Source: Luteococcus sp038433155
GTDB taxonomy: Bacteria; Actinomycetota; Actinomycetes; Propionibacteriales; Propionibacteriaceae
Direction of reading: 5' to 3'
NCBI RefSeq assembly: GCF_038433155.1
Contig: NZ_JBCDMW010000014.1
Location: forward strand, 1-64,000
Length of the DNA stretch: 64,000 nucleotides
This document shows, piece by piece, positions 16,485 to 26,969 of the stretch. Made by a program: the position numbers and the translations under genes. Under the pieces are notes generated by a model. It was not told the origin of the DNA. It saw nothing but the letters and a program-made list of their open reading frames with translations, and ran no database searches. Positions within the stretch are counted from its first letter, which is position 1. Each line of letters begins with the position of its first letter.

Positions 16485-18003
16485 GCAGCTTCTCCCACTG
16501 TTCCCGGACCACCTCGACGTCGTCGAAGTCGTGCACCGTCTGACCGACGATCTGGCCCTTCTCATGTCCCTTGCCCAGTACCAGCACGACGTCGGCCGGC
16601 CCCGCCAGCCGCAGCGCCTCCCCGATCGCCGCGCGTCGTCCGGGCACCTCGAGCACCTCGGCCTGGCCGACGTCGCGGGCGCCGGCGGTCACCGCGGCCC
16701 GGATCACGGCCGGGTCCTCGGTGCGCGGATTGTCGTCGGTGACCACCACCAGCCCCGTGCCGGTGGCCGCGGCGCCCCCCATCGGGCCCCGCTTGGCGGC
16801 ATCCCGGTCACCGCCCGCGCCCAGCACCACGATGATCCGGCCCTCGGGGCCGGGACGGGCGGAGCGGACGGCGGACTCGATCGCCTGCGGGGTGTGCGCG
16901 AAGTCGACGTAGACGGTGGGTCCCTCGGCGACGCGGACCAGCTGCATCCGGCCGGGCACCTGGGCGTGCTTGATCCCCGCCAGCGCCGCCTCGGCGTCCA
17001 GCCCGGCCTCGACGGCCATCGCCAGCGCCATCACGGCATTGCGGGCGTTGTACTCGCCCGGCAGGTCGATGGTGAACTCCCTCTCCCCCGCCGGCCCCCG
17101 GTAGCGCACCCGGCTGCCGGGGCCCTCGGGGGTGACCCGGAGCAGCTGGTGGTCCGAATCCGCGAAACCGGTGGTGACCAGGCGTGGGAGTCCGGCGGCG
17201 GTGATCCGCTCGGCCAGGATCCGGCCGTGCTCGTCGTCGATGTTGACCACGGCCACCCGGCAGTGCTCGGCGTCGAAGAGCCGGGCCTTGGCCTCGAAGT
17301 AGTCCGCCATGGTCGGGTGGAAGTCCAGGTGATCGCGGCCCAGGTTGGTGAAGCCGGCCACGTCGAAGCCGATGTGGTCCACCCGTTGCAGTGCCAGGGC
17401 GTGCGAGCTGACCTCCATGGCCACGCAGTCCGCGCCGCGCTCCAGCATCACCGCCAGCAGCGCCTGCAGGTCCGGCGACTCCGGGGTGGTCACGGTGGTG
17501 CGGTTGCTGGGCAGCTCGACGCCGTCCAGCCGGAAACCATTGGTGCCAATGGTGCCCACCCGTCGCCCGGCCGCCACCAGCGCCGCCTCCAGCAGGAAGG
17601 TGGTGGTGGTCTTGCCATTGGTGCCGGTCAGGCCGAACATCATCAGCTGATGGGTGGGCAGGCCGAACAGGGTGGCGGCGGCATCGGCCATCGCGTCCCG
17701 GGCGTCGGCGGCCACCACGACGGGCACGCCGGCCTCCTCGGCCAACTCGCGGCCCGCCTGGTCGGTCAGGATCGCCACCGCCCCGCGCTGCACGGCGCCG
17801 GGGGCGAACTGGGCACCGTGGGCCCGGGTGCCACTGAGCGCCACGTAGAGGTCCCCGGGAGCCACGGTGCGCGAGTCCAGGGTGATCCCGGTGACGGACA
17901 CCGAGCGGTCCGGCAGCTGCACGCTGCCGGGCTGGGAGTCCGCGAACAAGTCACGCAGTTCGCGCTGGGGGCGCCGGGCGGGGCGCAGCAGGTCTTGGCT
18001 CAC
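16471..18003 (-). CDS. murE: UDP-MurNAc-tripeptide synthetase (diaminopimelate-adding type)
   Basis: Mur ligase adding the third stem residue, 510 aa. P-loop TGTNGKTTTT starts near residue 126. SSHALALQRVDHIGFDVAGFTNLGRDHLDFH and YVDFAHTP are family signatures. The C-terminal DNPRTEDP motif is the form that selects diaminopimelate rather than lysine (the Arg contacts its second carboxylate in E. coli MurE). This agrees with the diaminopimelate wall usual in Propionibacteriales; LL- versus meso-isomer cannot be told. The start overlaps the ftsI stop by 4 bases. Confidence 0.96.
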   Translation of the reverse strand: MSQDLLRPARRPQRELRDLFADSQPGSVQLPDRSVSVTGITLDSRTVAPGDLYVALSGTRAHGAQFAPGAVQRGAVAILTDQAGRELAEEAGVPVVVAADARDAMADAAATLFGLPTHQLMMFGLTGTNGKTTTTFLLEAALVAAGRRVGTIGTNGFRLDGVELPSNRTTVTTPESPDLQALLAVMLERGADCVAMEVSSHALALQRVDHIGFDVAGFTNLGRDHLDFHPTMADYFEAKARLFDAEHCRVAVVNIDDEHGRILAERITAAGLPRLVTTGFADSDHQLLRVTPEGPGSRVRYRGPAGEREFTIDLPGEYNARNAVMALAMAVEAGLDAEAALAGIKHAQVPGRMQLVRVAEGPTVYVDFAHTPQAIESAVRSARPGPEGRIIVVLGAGGDRDAAKRGPMGGAAATGTGLVVVTDDNPRTEDPAVIRAAVTAGARDVGQAEVLEVPGRRAAIGEALRLAGPADVVLVLGKGHEKGQIVGQTVHDFDDVEVVREQWEKLHEDN

Positions 18004-19907
18004 GGTTCGTACTCAATCGGCTTGTCGGGTGCGGGAGTGGTGGTCGGCAGGACACCGTAGCGCGGCAGGGCCAGGGTCATGATCTGCTTGGCAATCGGCA
18101 TCGCGACGCCGGAACCCTGGTGGCCGTTCAGCGGCTCGTCGAGCAGCACGTAGACCAGGATCTGCGGGTCGTCGGCCGGAGCCGCCATCACATAGGAGGC
18201 GGTGTAGCCGCTGTAGCCATTCTTGCCATTGGAACGCTCCGCGGTGCCGGACTTGGCGATCACCCGGTAGCCGTCGATGGCGCGCTTCTTGGGATCCAGC
18301 TGGGTGACGGCCTCCATCATGTCCCGGACCTGGGCGGAGGCCTCCTTGGAGATCACCCGACGCGGGGTACGGGCCGGCAGCGCCACCGGCTTGCCGTCGC
18401 TGGTGGCGGCGGACTTGACCAGCGTCGGCGGGTTGTAGACGCCGCCGTTGACCACCCCGGCCACCGCGGCGGCCTCCTGCACCGGGGTCACCGAGAGCCC
18501 CTGGCCGAAGGAGATCTGGTCCCGGGTGTAGTCGGCCATGTCCGGCTTGGGCACGACGCCGGCCGATTCCCCGGGCAGCTCGATCCCGGTCTTGGCCCCC
18601 AGCCCGAAGCTCTTCAGGTAGTTCACCAAGCTGGCCTTGTCCAGCTGCCGGGTCAGCATCACGGTGCCGATGTTGGAGGACTTGGCAACCACGCCGCGGG
18701 CCGTCATCGGCACGGTGCCGTGGGAATAGGAGTCGTTGATGTAGCCACCGCCGGAGGGCAGCCGCGGCGGCACCTGCACCCGGGTGTCCGCGGTGACCAG
18801 GCCCTTGTCCGCCAGGGCGGCCATGGTGAGCACCTTCTGCACCGAGCCCGGGTCATAGATGCTCTCCACCGAACGGTTCATCAGCCCGCCCTTGGCGGCG
18901 ATGGCGCTCACCTTGCCCGGGTCATAGGAGGGCAGGTTGGCATTGGCCAGCACCTCGCCGGTCTTGACATTCATCACGATCGCGGTGGCGGTGCTGGCGG
19001 CAGCCTCGGTGGCGCCCTTGGCCAGGGCGGATTCGGCGGCCTGCTGCATGGTGGCGTCGACGGTCAGGGTGTAGTTGGTACCGTCGACGGCCGGGGTGAG
19101 CACGTCGGTGCCCAGCGGAATCCGGCCATAGGCCGAGCTCTCGTAGACCTCCCGGCCGGGGGTGCCGGTGAGCTGCTGGTCCAGCGCCTTCTCCACCCCG
19201 GTCAACGCGGTGCTGCGGCCCTGGGCATTCTCGTCGCCCCGGACCAAGCCAATCAGGTTGCCGCCCACGGAGCCCGAGGGGTAGATCCGCTTGGGATTGT
19301 CCTCCTTGTACAAGCCGTACCAGTAGTCGGCGCCGCCCTTGACGCCGGGCACCGGGCCGCCGGCCCGCAGGTCCTTGCTGATCTTGTTCCAGACCGACGC
19401 CTCCACCTGCGGCACCACCACCACCCAGCTGGCCAGGTTGCCCTTGGCGTCCTTGGCGGTCAGCTTCGCCAGGTAGTCGGCCTCCTTGCCGCCCAGGTGC
19501 TTGGCCAGGATCGTGGCCATCGCCGGGGCATTGGCCTCGCCGATCCGGCGCTGCCGGTCGGTCATCTCCACCCGCTTGTCGACGCCATTGCGCGCGATCA
19601 TGGTCGGGTCGGCGATGATCCGCACCGCGGGCACGGTGGCGGCCATCACGGTGCCGTAGCGGTCGCTGATGGTCCCCCGCTGGGGCGCCAGGTCCACCGC
19701 ATGGGTCATCTGCTTGGCCGCGGCATTGGCATAGGCCTTGGAGTCGAAGGCCTGCAACTGCAGCGCCCGCCCCATGAACAGGGTGAGCACCATCAGGATG
19801 ATGATCAGCAGCCAACGCAGCCGTCGGGCGGGTTCACCAAGCTGGAGCCGGTACGTGCTGTCGCGCCGGGCGGTGGCCGCCTGCGGGCGACGACGTCGCT
19901 GCTCCAT
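18000..19907 (-). CDS. ftsI: Septal peptidoglycan transpeptidase FtsI (class B PBP)
   Basis: Class B penicillin-binding protein, 635 aa, cross-linking septal wall with FtsW. A basic cytoplasmic tail leads into one membrane segment (about residues 31-50). The PBP dimer domain starts with LAPQRGTISDRYGTVMA. The transpeptidase has the nucleophile box YDPGSVQKVLTMAAL (Ser-x-x-Lys), SSN in VVAKSSNIGTVM, and KSGTA near residue 554 where many FtsI proteins have KTGT. The length is normal. The start shares one base with the stop of the ftsL-like gene, consistent with one operon. Confidence 0.95.
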   Translation of the reverse strand: MEQRRRRPQAATARRDSTYRLQLGEPARRLRWLLIIILMVLTLFMGRALQLQAFDSKAYANAAAKQMTHAVDLAPQRGTISDRYGTVMAATVPAVRIIADPTMIARNGVDKRVEMTDRQRRIGEANAPAMATILAKHLGGKEADYLAKLTAKDAKGNLASWVVVVPQVEASVWNKISKDLRAGGPVPGVKGGADYWYGLYKEDNPKRIYPSGSVGGNLIGLVRGDENAQGRSTALTGVEKALDQQLTGTPGREVYESSAYGRIPLGTDVLTPAVDGTNYTLTVDATMQQAAESALAKGATEAAASTATAIVMNVKTGEVLANANLPSYDPGKVSAIAAKGGLMNRSVESIYDPGSVQKVLTMAALADKGLVTADTRVQVPPRLPSGGGYINDSYSHGTVPMTARGVVAKSSNIGTVMLTRQLDKASLVNYLKSFGLGAKTGIELPGESAGVVPKPDMADYTRDQISFGQGLSVTPVQEAAAVAGVVNGGVYNPPTLVKSAATSDGKPVALPARTPRRVISKEASAQVRDMMEAVTQLDPKKRAIDGYRVIAKSGTAERSNGKNGYSGYTASYVMAAPADDPQILVYVLLDEPLNGHQGSGVAMPIAKQIMTLALPRYGVLPTTTPAPDKPIEYEP

Positions 19908-20548
19908 CAGTTCCCTCCGGTGCTGCTCTTCTTCTTGGTCGCTGCCTGCTTGGCGGCGGCCTGCTGCTTGGCCAGTTCGGCCGCCCGCTTGACCTTCGCC
20001 TGCTCGGCAGCCTGCTTGGCGGCGGCCTTGCGGGCCGCCTCCTCCTGCTTCTTCTTCTCCTGGTATGCGACGCGTGCCTGCTGCATCCTCTTGGTCACGT
20101 CGTCGGCACTGGCCGCCTTCTGCTCCGGCATCTCGCTGCCGGACACGCGGGTCGGCTCACCCACAATCCTGCTCGTCCTGCCGTCGGCATCCAACTGGAT
20201 GAAGACAGGGTACGGGTTGGGCCGCATCCCCATCTCCCAGGCGCGGTTGGCCAGGTCGGAGCTGGAGCGCAGCTGCTCCGCCTTAGCGGTCAGCGACGCC
20301 TGTTCGTAGCCCAGGTCCTCGGCGGTGCGCTGCGCCGCGGCCACGGTCTGCGCCCGCTGCTGGATGGTGGTGTTCAGCAACAGGATGCCCACCATCCCCA
20401 GGCCCAGCACCGTGGTGAGGAAGATGATGAATCCCACCCGGGAGAGCTTCAGCGGACTGGCAGCGACGGCGCGCAGGGCCGGCCGTTCACCGGTGGCGGC
20501 GGACGGGCGGGTGCGGGGCTGTTCCAGCGGTGCCAGCAAGGCGCTCAT
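19907..20548 (-). CDS. FtsL-like bitopic division protein
   Basis: Small single-pass protein, 213 aa, in the ftsL position between rsmH and ftsI. A membrane segment (about residues 39-58) is followed by a short coiled coil (TIQQRAQTVAAAQRTAEDLGYEQASLTAKAEQLRS) and the WEMGMRPNPYPVFIQL box seen in actinobacterial FtsL-like proteins. The C-terminal 70 residues are a Lys/Ala/Gln-rich helix (KKKQEEAARKAAAKQAAEQ), unusually long for FtsL. FtsL sequences diverge widely, so assignment rests on position and topology. It overlaps rsmH by 4 bases. Confidence 0.8.
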   Translation of the reverse strand: MSALLAPLEQPRTRPSAATGERPALRAVAASPLKLSRVGFIIFLTTVLGLGMVGILLLNTTIQQRAQTVAAAQRTAEDLGYEQASLTAKAEQLRSSSDLANRAWEMGMRPNPYPVFIQLDADGRTSRIVGEPTRVSGSEMPEQKAASADDVTKRMQQARVAYQEKKKQEEAARKAAAKQAAEQAKVKRAAELAKQQAAAKQAATKKKSSTGGN

Positions 20549-21543
20549 CGTGCTCTCCTGATGCGTTCGGCCACCCGGAGTCGGGCGGAGGCGGCGCGGG
20601 GATTGGTGGTGGTCTCGTCGTCGTCGGGCTTCTCGGCGCCCCGGGTGAGCAGGCGCAGCTCGGGCTGCATGCTCTCCGGAACCACCGGGAGATTCTTGGG
20701 GGCGGTGTCACTGGCACCGGCGCGGAAGAGGTTCTTCACCATCCGGTCCTCCAGCGAGTGGTAGGCCAGCACGGCCAGCCGGCCACCCACCGCCAGGGCG
20801 TCCAGGGCGGCGGGCAGCACGCCCTCCAGGGCCTCCAGCTCCGCATTGACCTCGATCCGCAGGGCCTGGAAGGTGCGCTTGGCGGGGTGTCCCCCGGTCT
20901 TGCGGGCGGCCATCGGGATGGCGTCGCTGATCACCTGCACCAGCCGGGCGGAACGCTCGAAGGGTTCGCGCTCCCGCTCGTCGACGATCCGCCGCACGAT
21001 CCGGTCGGCAAAGCGCTCCTCGCCGTAGACCCGCAGGATGCGCACCAGCTCACGGGGTTCGTAGGTGTTCAGGATCTCGGCGGCGGTCAGCGGCTGCTTG
21101 CCGTCCATCCGCATGTCCAGCGGGGCGTCGACGGAATAGGCGAAGCCCCGCTCGCGGCGGTCAATCTGCAGGCTGGACAGCCCCAGGTCCAACAGCATCG
21201 AGTTGATCCGGGCGATCCCCAGCTCGGCCAGCACGTCGGGCAGCTCGTCGTAGACGGCCTCGACGGGGGTGAACCGCTCCCCGAAGGGCGCCAACCGCTG
21301 GCTCGCGATGGCCAGGGCGGACGGATCCCGGTCGATCCCGATCACCCGGGCGGTGGGGCAGGCCTGCAGCACGGACTCGGCGTGGCCACCCATGCCCAGG
21401 GTGCCGTCGACGTGGATGCTGCCCGGTTCGGCCAGGGCGGGGGCCAGCAGTTCCAGGATCCGGTCACGCATCACCGGGATGTGGATGCGGGCAGGGTCGC
21501 CAGCCGCGGCGGCGGACTCGTCCACCAGCTCGGTCTCGCCCAT
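20545..21543 (-). CDS. rsmH: 16S rRNA (cytosine1402-N4)-methyltransferase
   Basis: SAM-dependent methyltransferase (MraW), 332 aa, modifying C1402 of 16S rRNA with RsmI. The SAM site is HVDGTLGMGGHAESVL. LLDLGLSSLQIDRRERGFAYS and PLDMRMD follow, then HPAKRTFQALRIEVNAELEAL and AYHSLEDRMVKNLF near the C-terminus. The ATG at 21543 has a GGTGGGG site; an in-frame TTG 12 bases upstream is less likely. Second gene of the dcw cluster after mraZ. The 142-base gap to mraZ (21544-21685) has no evident gene. Confidence 0.96.
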   Translation of the reverse strand: MGETELVDESAAAAGDPARIHIPVMRDRILELLAPALAEPGSIHVDGTLGMGGHAESVLQACPTARVIGIDRDPSALAIASQRLAPFGERFTPVEAVYDELPDVLAELGIARINSMLLDLGLSSLQIDRRERGFAYSVDAPLDMRMDGKQPLTAAEILNTYEPRELVRILRVYGEERFADRIVRRIVDEREREPFERSARLVQVISDAIPMAARKTGGHPAKRTFQALRIEVNAELEALEGVLPAALDALAVGGRLAVLAYHSLEDRMVKNLFRAGASDTAPKNLPVVPESMQPELRLLTRGAEKPDDDETTTNPRAASARLRVAERIRRAR

Positions 21544-21685
21544 CAGCCCCACCAATCCGTTCGTTTGTGCCTCGGGGTTTCAACCCGGAGCCCGGTCACC
21601 TGGCACCGGGGAAGGTGCGCCAGGGAACTTGGCCCCGGATCGAAGCCTCGCGGCACAATCCGTTGTTCCTGCCATCCACCCCGGC

Positions 21686-22114
21686 TCACAGGCCGGGGAA
21701 GACCTCTTCATTCATCTCGGCGAAGACCGATTCCTGCTGCGCGGAGTACTCCTCCCACGCGGCGACGTCCCAGACCTCGACCCGGTTGATGGCACCCACC
21801 ACGACGATCTGGCTCTCCAGCCCCGCGTACTGACGCAACTGCGGCGGGATGGTCACTCGTCCCTGCTTGTCCGGCGTCTCGTCCGAGGCCCCGGCCGCCA
21901 GCATGCGCTGGAAGTCGCGAACCTGCTTCAGGGTCGTCGGAGCGGTGCTCACCTGCTTGGTCATCTCGACGAAGGTGGCGGTCGGGTAGATCGCCAGGCA
22001 CCTGTCCTGGCTCCTGGTGATCACCAGGCCCTCGGCCAATTCGTCGCGAAACTTCGCCGGCAGGAAGAACCGACCCTTCTCGTCGAGCTTGGGAGTGTGC
22101 GTACCCAGGAACAC
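21686..22114 (-). CDS. mraZ: Transcriptional regulator MraZ
   Basis: AbrB-like double-domain protein, 142 aa, that represses or activates the dcw operon by binding repeats in its own promoter. Two MraZ repeats are seen: FLGTHTPKLDEKGRFFLPAKFR at the N-terminus and SDETPDKQGRVTIPPQLRQYAG near residue 80. The GTG at 22114 starts at the conserved N-terminus with a GGAGGTGG site six bases upstream; upstream in-frame sequence lies within the operator repeats. It heads the mraZ-ftsZ unit, and the operator boxes at 22132-22188 support autoregulation. Confidence 0.95.
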   Translation of the reverse strand: MFLGTHTPKLDEKGRFFLPAKFRDELAEGLVITRSQDRCLAIYPTATFVEMTKQVSTAPTTLKQVRDFQRMLAAGASDETPDKQGRVTIPPQLRQYAGLESQIVVVGAINRVEVWDVAAWEEYSAQQESVFAEMNEEVFPGL

Positions 22115-22131
22115 CGGGCCACCTCCGCTCG

Positions 22132-22188
22132 CTCCACAATCGTGCCGATCTCCTCCACTGCGCTCCACAATACTCCACACCGCTCCAC
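22132..22188 (-). promoter_or_regulatory. MraZ-box array (GTGGAG repeats)
   Basis: On the minus strand GTGGAG occurs at 22183-22188, 22173-22178, 22163-22168 and 22153-22158, an exact 10-base period, with a fifth at 22132-22137. This is the tandem-repeat architecture bound by MraZ. A TATTGT at 22167-22172 could be a -10 element inside the array, so binding would block transcription. Confidence 0.75.
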
Positions 22189-22272
22189 CAGCACCATCCT
22201 TTCCTCCCCCAGCGCCCCACTTGGGCAGTTCTTCAGGCGGGATCGGCACTCAGCGGGGTGTCAGGTGGAAGA

Positions 22273-22301
22273 TTGGGATGGCCGGGCCCGCACGGTAGTG
22301 T
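22273..22301 (+). promoter_or_regulatory. Putative moxR operon promoter
   Basis: TTGGGA (22273-22278) and TAGTGT (22296-22301) are 17 bases apart, about 100 bases before moxR and divergent from mraZ. The remaining 22189-22391 sequence shows no gene. Confidence 0.4.
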
Positions 22302-22403
22302 TCAACGGGCAGTTGGTCAGCAGACCGGAGGGTCTTTCCCGCCAGCGGCCACGGCACAAGACCAGGCGCCGGAAGCGGTGCTCGACGAGGAATGGAGAAC
22401 CCG

Positions 22404-23375
<972 letters not shown>

Positions 23376-23379
23376 ATTC

Positions 23380-24642
23380 TTGATCGCCAAGTCCTGGCGA
23401 GTGCTCACGGCCCGGGGCAAGACCTTCCTTGCCCTGGGGCTGCTGGGCCTGATCGCCTGCATGGTCCTGGGCCAGCGAGACCTGGCGCGGGTCTTCGTGC
23501 TGCTGGTGCTGCTACCGCTGGCCGCGATCGGCGTGGTGGGCCGCTCCCGGTTGCACCTGGTCAGCGAGCGCACCATCGATCCGCCCCGGGTCACCCTGGG
23601 CGAGCGGATGGACGCCACGCTGAGCCTGCGCAAGGCCGGTTCGCTGCCGGTGGGCCTGCTGCGCTTCGAGGACACCGTACCGCGGGAGCTGGGGCGTCGC
23701 CCCCGGTTCACCATCCACACCTTCGCCGGTGACTGGAAGCGGCGGATCAGCTACCCCCTGATGGGCCTGGCCCGCGGCCGTTACCGCGTCGGCCCCCTGC
23801 TGGTGCGCGCCGTCGACCCCTTCGGCCTGGCCCAGATCGACCGGCAGTTCCGCGCTTCCAATGAGGTGCTGGTCACCCCCGAGGTGGTGCCGCTGAGCCA
23901 GCTGGGTTCGGCCGCCGGCAACAACGCGTCGGGTGAGTCGACCCCGCAGAAGATCGGTCTGGTGGGCCAGGACGACGTGCTGGTGCGCGAGTACCGCGAC
24001 GGTGACGACGTGCGCCGGATCCACTGGCGCTCCACCGCCAAGAAGGGCGAGATCATGGTCCGCCGCGAGGAGCAGGCCTGGGACCCCAGTGTCACGGTGC
24101 TGCTGGACTCGCGGGCCAGCTCGCACGCCGGCACCGGCCGGACCGCCAGCTTCGAGTGGGCCGTCTCGGCCGCCACCAGCGTGGCGCACCACCTGATCAG
24201 CAACGGTTTCCGCCTGATCATGGTGGACTCCGAGGGGCTGGTTCCCACCGCCTCGGCCGAGGACCCCTATGCCGCCCGGGAGGCGGTGCTGCTGGCCATG
24301 ACCGACGAGCAGCTCAGTGACCTGGAGACCCTGGAAGGAGCGCTGGAGGGCAACCTGCAGCGCCAGGGCGAAATGCTGGTGGCCATTCTGGGCCGCCTCA
24401 CCCCGGCCGACGTCACCGCGCTGGCCACCGCCCGCCGTGGCCGCACCGTCGGCCTGGCGATCGTGCTGGACGTCGATTCCTTCACCATCCGTGGCCTGCG
24501 GGCCGAACCCGAGCTGATCGCACAGCACGAGGAGTGCTGCCGTCAGCTGGCCGACGCGCAGTGGCGCGTGGTGCAGGTCAAGCGCGGCAGCTCTGTCGCG
24601 GAGGCCTGGGCCGAACTCGAACGACGAGGAGGAGGCGCCTGA
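23380..24642 (+). CDS. DUF58 domain protein
   Basis: Membrane-associated DUF58 protein, 420 aa. Two adjoining hydrophobic segments lie near the N-terminus (about residues 10-52). The DUF58 core motif VREYRDGDDVRRIHWRSTAK is followed by MVRREEQAWDPSVTVLLD, a vWA-like strand with a partly conserved metal site. Members are thought to be MoxR partners. TTG at 23380 is used because it is four bases after the moxR stop with a GAAGGTG site and gives a natural N-terminus; no ATG fits. The gene shares one base with the next gene, so translation is coupled. Confidence 0.88.
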   Translation: MIAKSWRVLTARGKTFLALGLLGLIACMVLGQRDLARVFVLLVLLPLAAIGVVGRSRLHLVSERTIDPPRVTLGERMDATLSLRKAGSLPVGLLRFEDTVPRELGRRPRFTIHTFAGDWKRRISYPLMGLARGRYRVGPLLVRAVDPFGLAQIDRQFRASNEVLVTPEVVPLSQLGSAAGNNASGESTPQKIGLVGQDDVLVREYRDGDDVRRIHWRSTAKKGEIMVRREEQAWDPSVTVLLDSRASSHAGTGRTASFEWAVSAATSVAHHLISNGFRLIMVDSEGLVPTASAEDPYAAREAVLLAMTDEQLSDLETLEGALEGNLQRQGEMLVAILGRLTPADVTALATARRGRTVGLAIVLDVDSFTIRGLRAEPELIAQHEECCRQLADAQWRVVQVKRGSSVAEAWAELERRGGGA

Positions 24643-26915
24643 TGCGCTCATCCGACCGCCTGACCATCGCCGTCGCGCTTGCCATGGTGCTGGGCTCGGT
24701 CAGCCTGATGCCGCTGACTCTGGACCGGCACGTCGTGGCCTACGCCGCGGTGCTCGTCGTGACGCTGCAGGCCATCTCCCTGGTGCTGCGCCGGGTGAAC
24801 CTGCCCGGCGCCGTGGTGCACCTGGTGCAATTCCTGGTGCTGCTGGCCGCCGGCGTCGCCTGGGGCTACTACGCCCAACCCGAGGCCACCCGCAGCATCA
24901 CCCGCCTGCCCAGCCTGCTCAACCATGGGGTGATGCAGATCCGCACCGAGGTGGCCCCGATGTCGGAGAGCCCCCATTCCCGCTGGATCTTCCTGCTGAT
25001 GGTCGGCATCGTGACCATCATTGCGGACATCCTGGTGGTCACCCTGCAGGCCACCGCCTGGATGCTCGCTCCCCTGCTCAGCCTCTACCTGATCCCCGCC
25101 CTGGCGCTGAAGCACGACGTTGACTGGTGGGTCTTCGCCCTGCTGGGCTTCGGCTACCTGGCGGTGCTGATCGCCGACGGGCTGAACGACAACTCGGCCT
25201 GGACGCGCAACCTGGCCAGCGACTCCGCGCGCAATCCGCACTCCTCGACAGGTGCCCTGCGGCTGGCGGCCCTGGTGGGCGTGCCCGCCTTGGCGCTGGC
25301 GGTGCTGCTGGGTGCGGTCACCCCGAAGCTGGGCGAGGTGGACATCCAGTCGGCCCGCCCCCGGGGCAGCGGCCCGCTGGAGATGACCGATCCCACCATC
25401 GACCTGTCCAAGAACCTGAACCTGCCGGCCGACCGCACGGTGCTCACCTACAAGGCCGATCAGCCGCTCTACCTGCGCACCGCCTCCCTGACGGTGATGG
25501 ACGCCGAGGGCTGGCACATGGCGCCGGTGCAGCTGAGGGACGGGGCCCTGCCCACGGCCCCCGGGCTGACCGAGGCCGGCAAGTCGGTCTCCGTCGACGT
25601 CTCGGTCAAGGACCTGGGCGGCGAGTACCTGCCCGCCCCCTACGCCCCGCAGGGTTTCAATGCCGACGGCCGCTGGCGCTATGACCCGCAGACGCTGACC
25701 ATCCTGTCCACCCAGGACAAGGACCGCACCGAGGCCATCCGCAATCTGGACTACCAGGTGTCCGCGGTGCTCAATGACCCGGGGGCGGAGAACTTCACCC
25801 TGGCCAAGGTGGGCACCCCGTCGGACGCCAAGGTCACCTCCGCGGTGCCGGACAATGTGCCCAAGGCGATCATGGACATCACCACCCAGGTCACCCGGGA
25901 TGCCTCCACCCCGGTGCTGAAGGCCGCCGCGATCCAGGCCTACCTGGCGGATCCGGAGAACTTCAACTACTCCACCACCGCGCCCACCGGCGACGGTTTC
26001 GACGTGCTGACCAACTTCCTCACCAAGGACAAGGCCGGCTACTGCGTGCACTTCGCCTCCGCGATGGCGCTGATGGCCCGGCTGGAGGGCATCCCGTCGC
26101 GGGTCTCCGTGGGCTTCCTGCCCGGCGAGAAGGTGGGCGACCACTACGAGGTCAAGGCCAGCAACATGCACGCCTGGCCCGAGCTGTACTTCGCCAACTA
26201 CGGCTGGGTGCGCTTCGAGCCGACCAGCCGGGTGGCCTCGGCGCCCGAATGGTCCCTGGTGAACAAGGACGTCAAGCCGCTGCCGTCGGCCACCGCCTCC
26301 AGCGGCGCCAGCTCCAAGAACCCGAGCAAGTCCCCCAGCGCCACGCCGAGCCCGAGCGCCAGCCCGAGCGCCGGCCCCACCACTCCCGGGCCCACCACCC
26401 GGATCCCGTGGTCCCGGCTGCTGGGCTGGAGCCTGGCCCTGCTTGGTGTGCTGGGACTGCTCAGCCTGCCCGGCATCATCCGGCTGGTCAGCCGGCGTCG
26501 ACGGCTGGACGCCCGGGCCGAGCCGCACCAGCGGGTGGCCAATGCCTGGGCCGAGATCCGCGACACCCGCTATGACCTGGGCCTGGCCTGGCCCAATGGC
26601 ACCCCGCGTGAGGTGGCGGCCGTGCTGGCCGACCAACTGGACGACGACGGGCTGCAGGCGATGGACCGGGTCTCCATGGACGTCGAACGCTCCCGCTACG
26701 CCCGTACCCTGGGCGATCTTGACCAGGCGCTGACCGACGACACCCGGCTGGTCCGCAGCCAGCTGCTGGCGGGCTCCACCAAGACCGACCGGTTCTTTGC
26801 CACCTGGGCCCCACGCTCGCTGTGGCTGCGGCTCACCGGCCGCGCGGACCGGGGCGACGTGGTGGCGCGCCGCCTGCGCCAGCAGGCTGACCAGGAGGAT
26901 CAGTACATCTCCTGA
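24642..26915 (+). CDS. Membrane transglutaminase-like protein (DUF3488/TgpA type)
   Basis: Large membrane protein, 757 aa. About six N-terminal membrane segments (residues 1-215) precede an extracytoplasmic domain and a transglutaminase core. The catalytic triad candidates are Cys468 (GYCVHFASAMALMARLEG), His510 (NMHAWPELYF) and the acidic residue in VRFEPTSR. A Ser/Pro-rich linker (about 555-590, SPSATPSPSASPSA) leads to a final membrane segment (about 593-617) and a cytoplasmic tail. TgpA-type proteins are implicated in envelope maintenance. The ATG at 24642 overlaps the DUF58 stop. It closes the MoxR operon. Confidence 0.9.
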   Translation: MRSSDRLTIAVALAMVLGSVSLMPLTLDRHVVAYAAVLVVTLQAISLVLRRVNLPGAVVHLVQFLVLLAAGVAWGYYAQPEATRSITRLPSLLNHGVMQIRTEVAPMSESPHSRWIFLLMVGIVTIIADILVVTLQATAWMLAPLLSLYLIPALALKHDVDWWVFALLGFGYLAVLIADGLNDNSAWTRNLASDSARNPHSSTGALRLAALVGVPALALAVLLGAVTPKLGEVDIQSARPRGSGPLEMTDPTIDLSKNLNLPADRTVLTYKADQPLYLRTASLTVMDAEGWHMAPVQLRDGALPTAPGLTEAGKSVSVDVSVKDLGGEYLPAPYAPQGFNADGRWRYDPQTLTILSTQDKDRTEAIRNLDYQVSAVLNDPGAENFTLAKVGTPSDAKVTSAVPDNVPKAIMDITTQVTRDASTPVLKAAAIQAYLADPENFNYSTTAPTGDGFDVLTNFLTKDKAGYCVHFASAMALMARLEGIPSRVSVGFLPGEKVGDHYEVKASNMHAWPELYFANYGWVRFEPTSRVASAPEWSLVNKDVKPLPSATASSGASSKNPSKSPSATPSPSASPSAGPTTPGPTTRIPWSRLLGWSLALLGVLGLLSLPGIIRLVSRRRRLDARAEPHQRVANAWAEIRDTRYDLGLAWPNGTPREVAAVLADQLDDDGLQAMDRVSMDVERSRYARTLGDLDQALTDDTRLVRSQLLAGSTKTDRFFATWAPRSLWLRLTGRADRGDVVARRLRQQADQEDQYIS

Positions 26916-26969
26916 GCCCCGGCGACGGTGGCCGAACGGCTCCCGCTGGGCGGTGGGAAGCCTCGGAGC

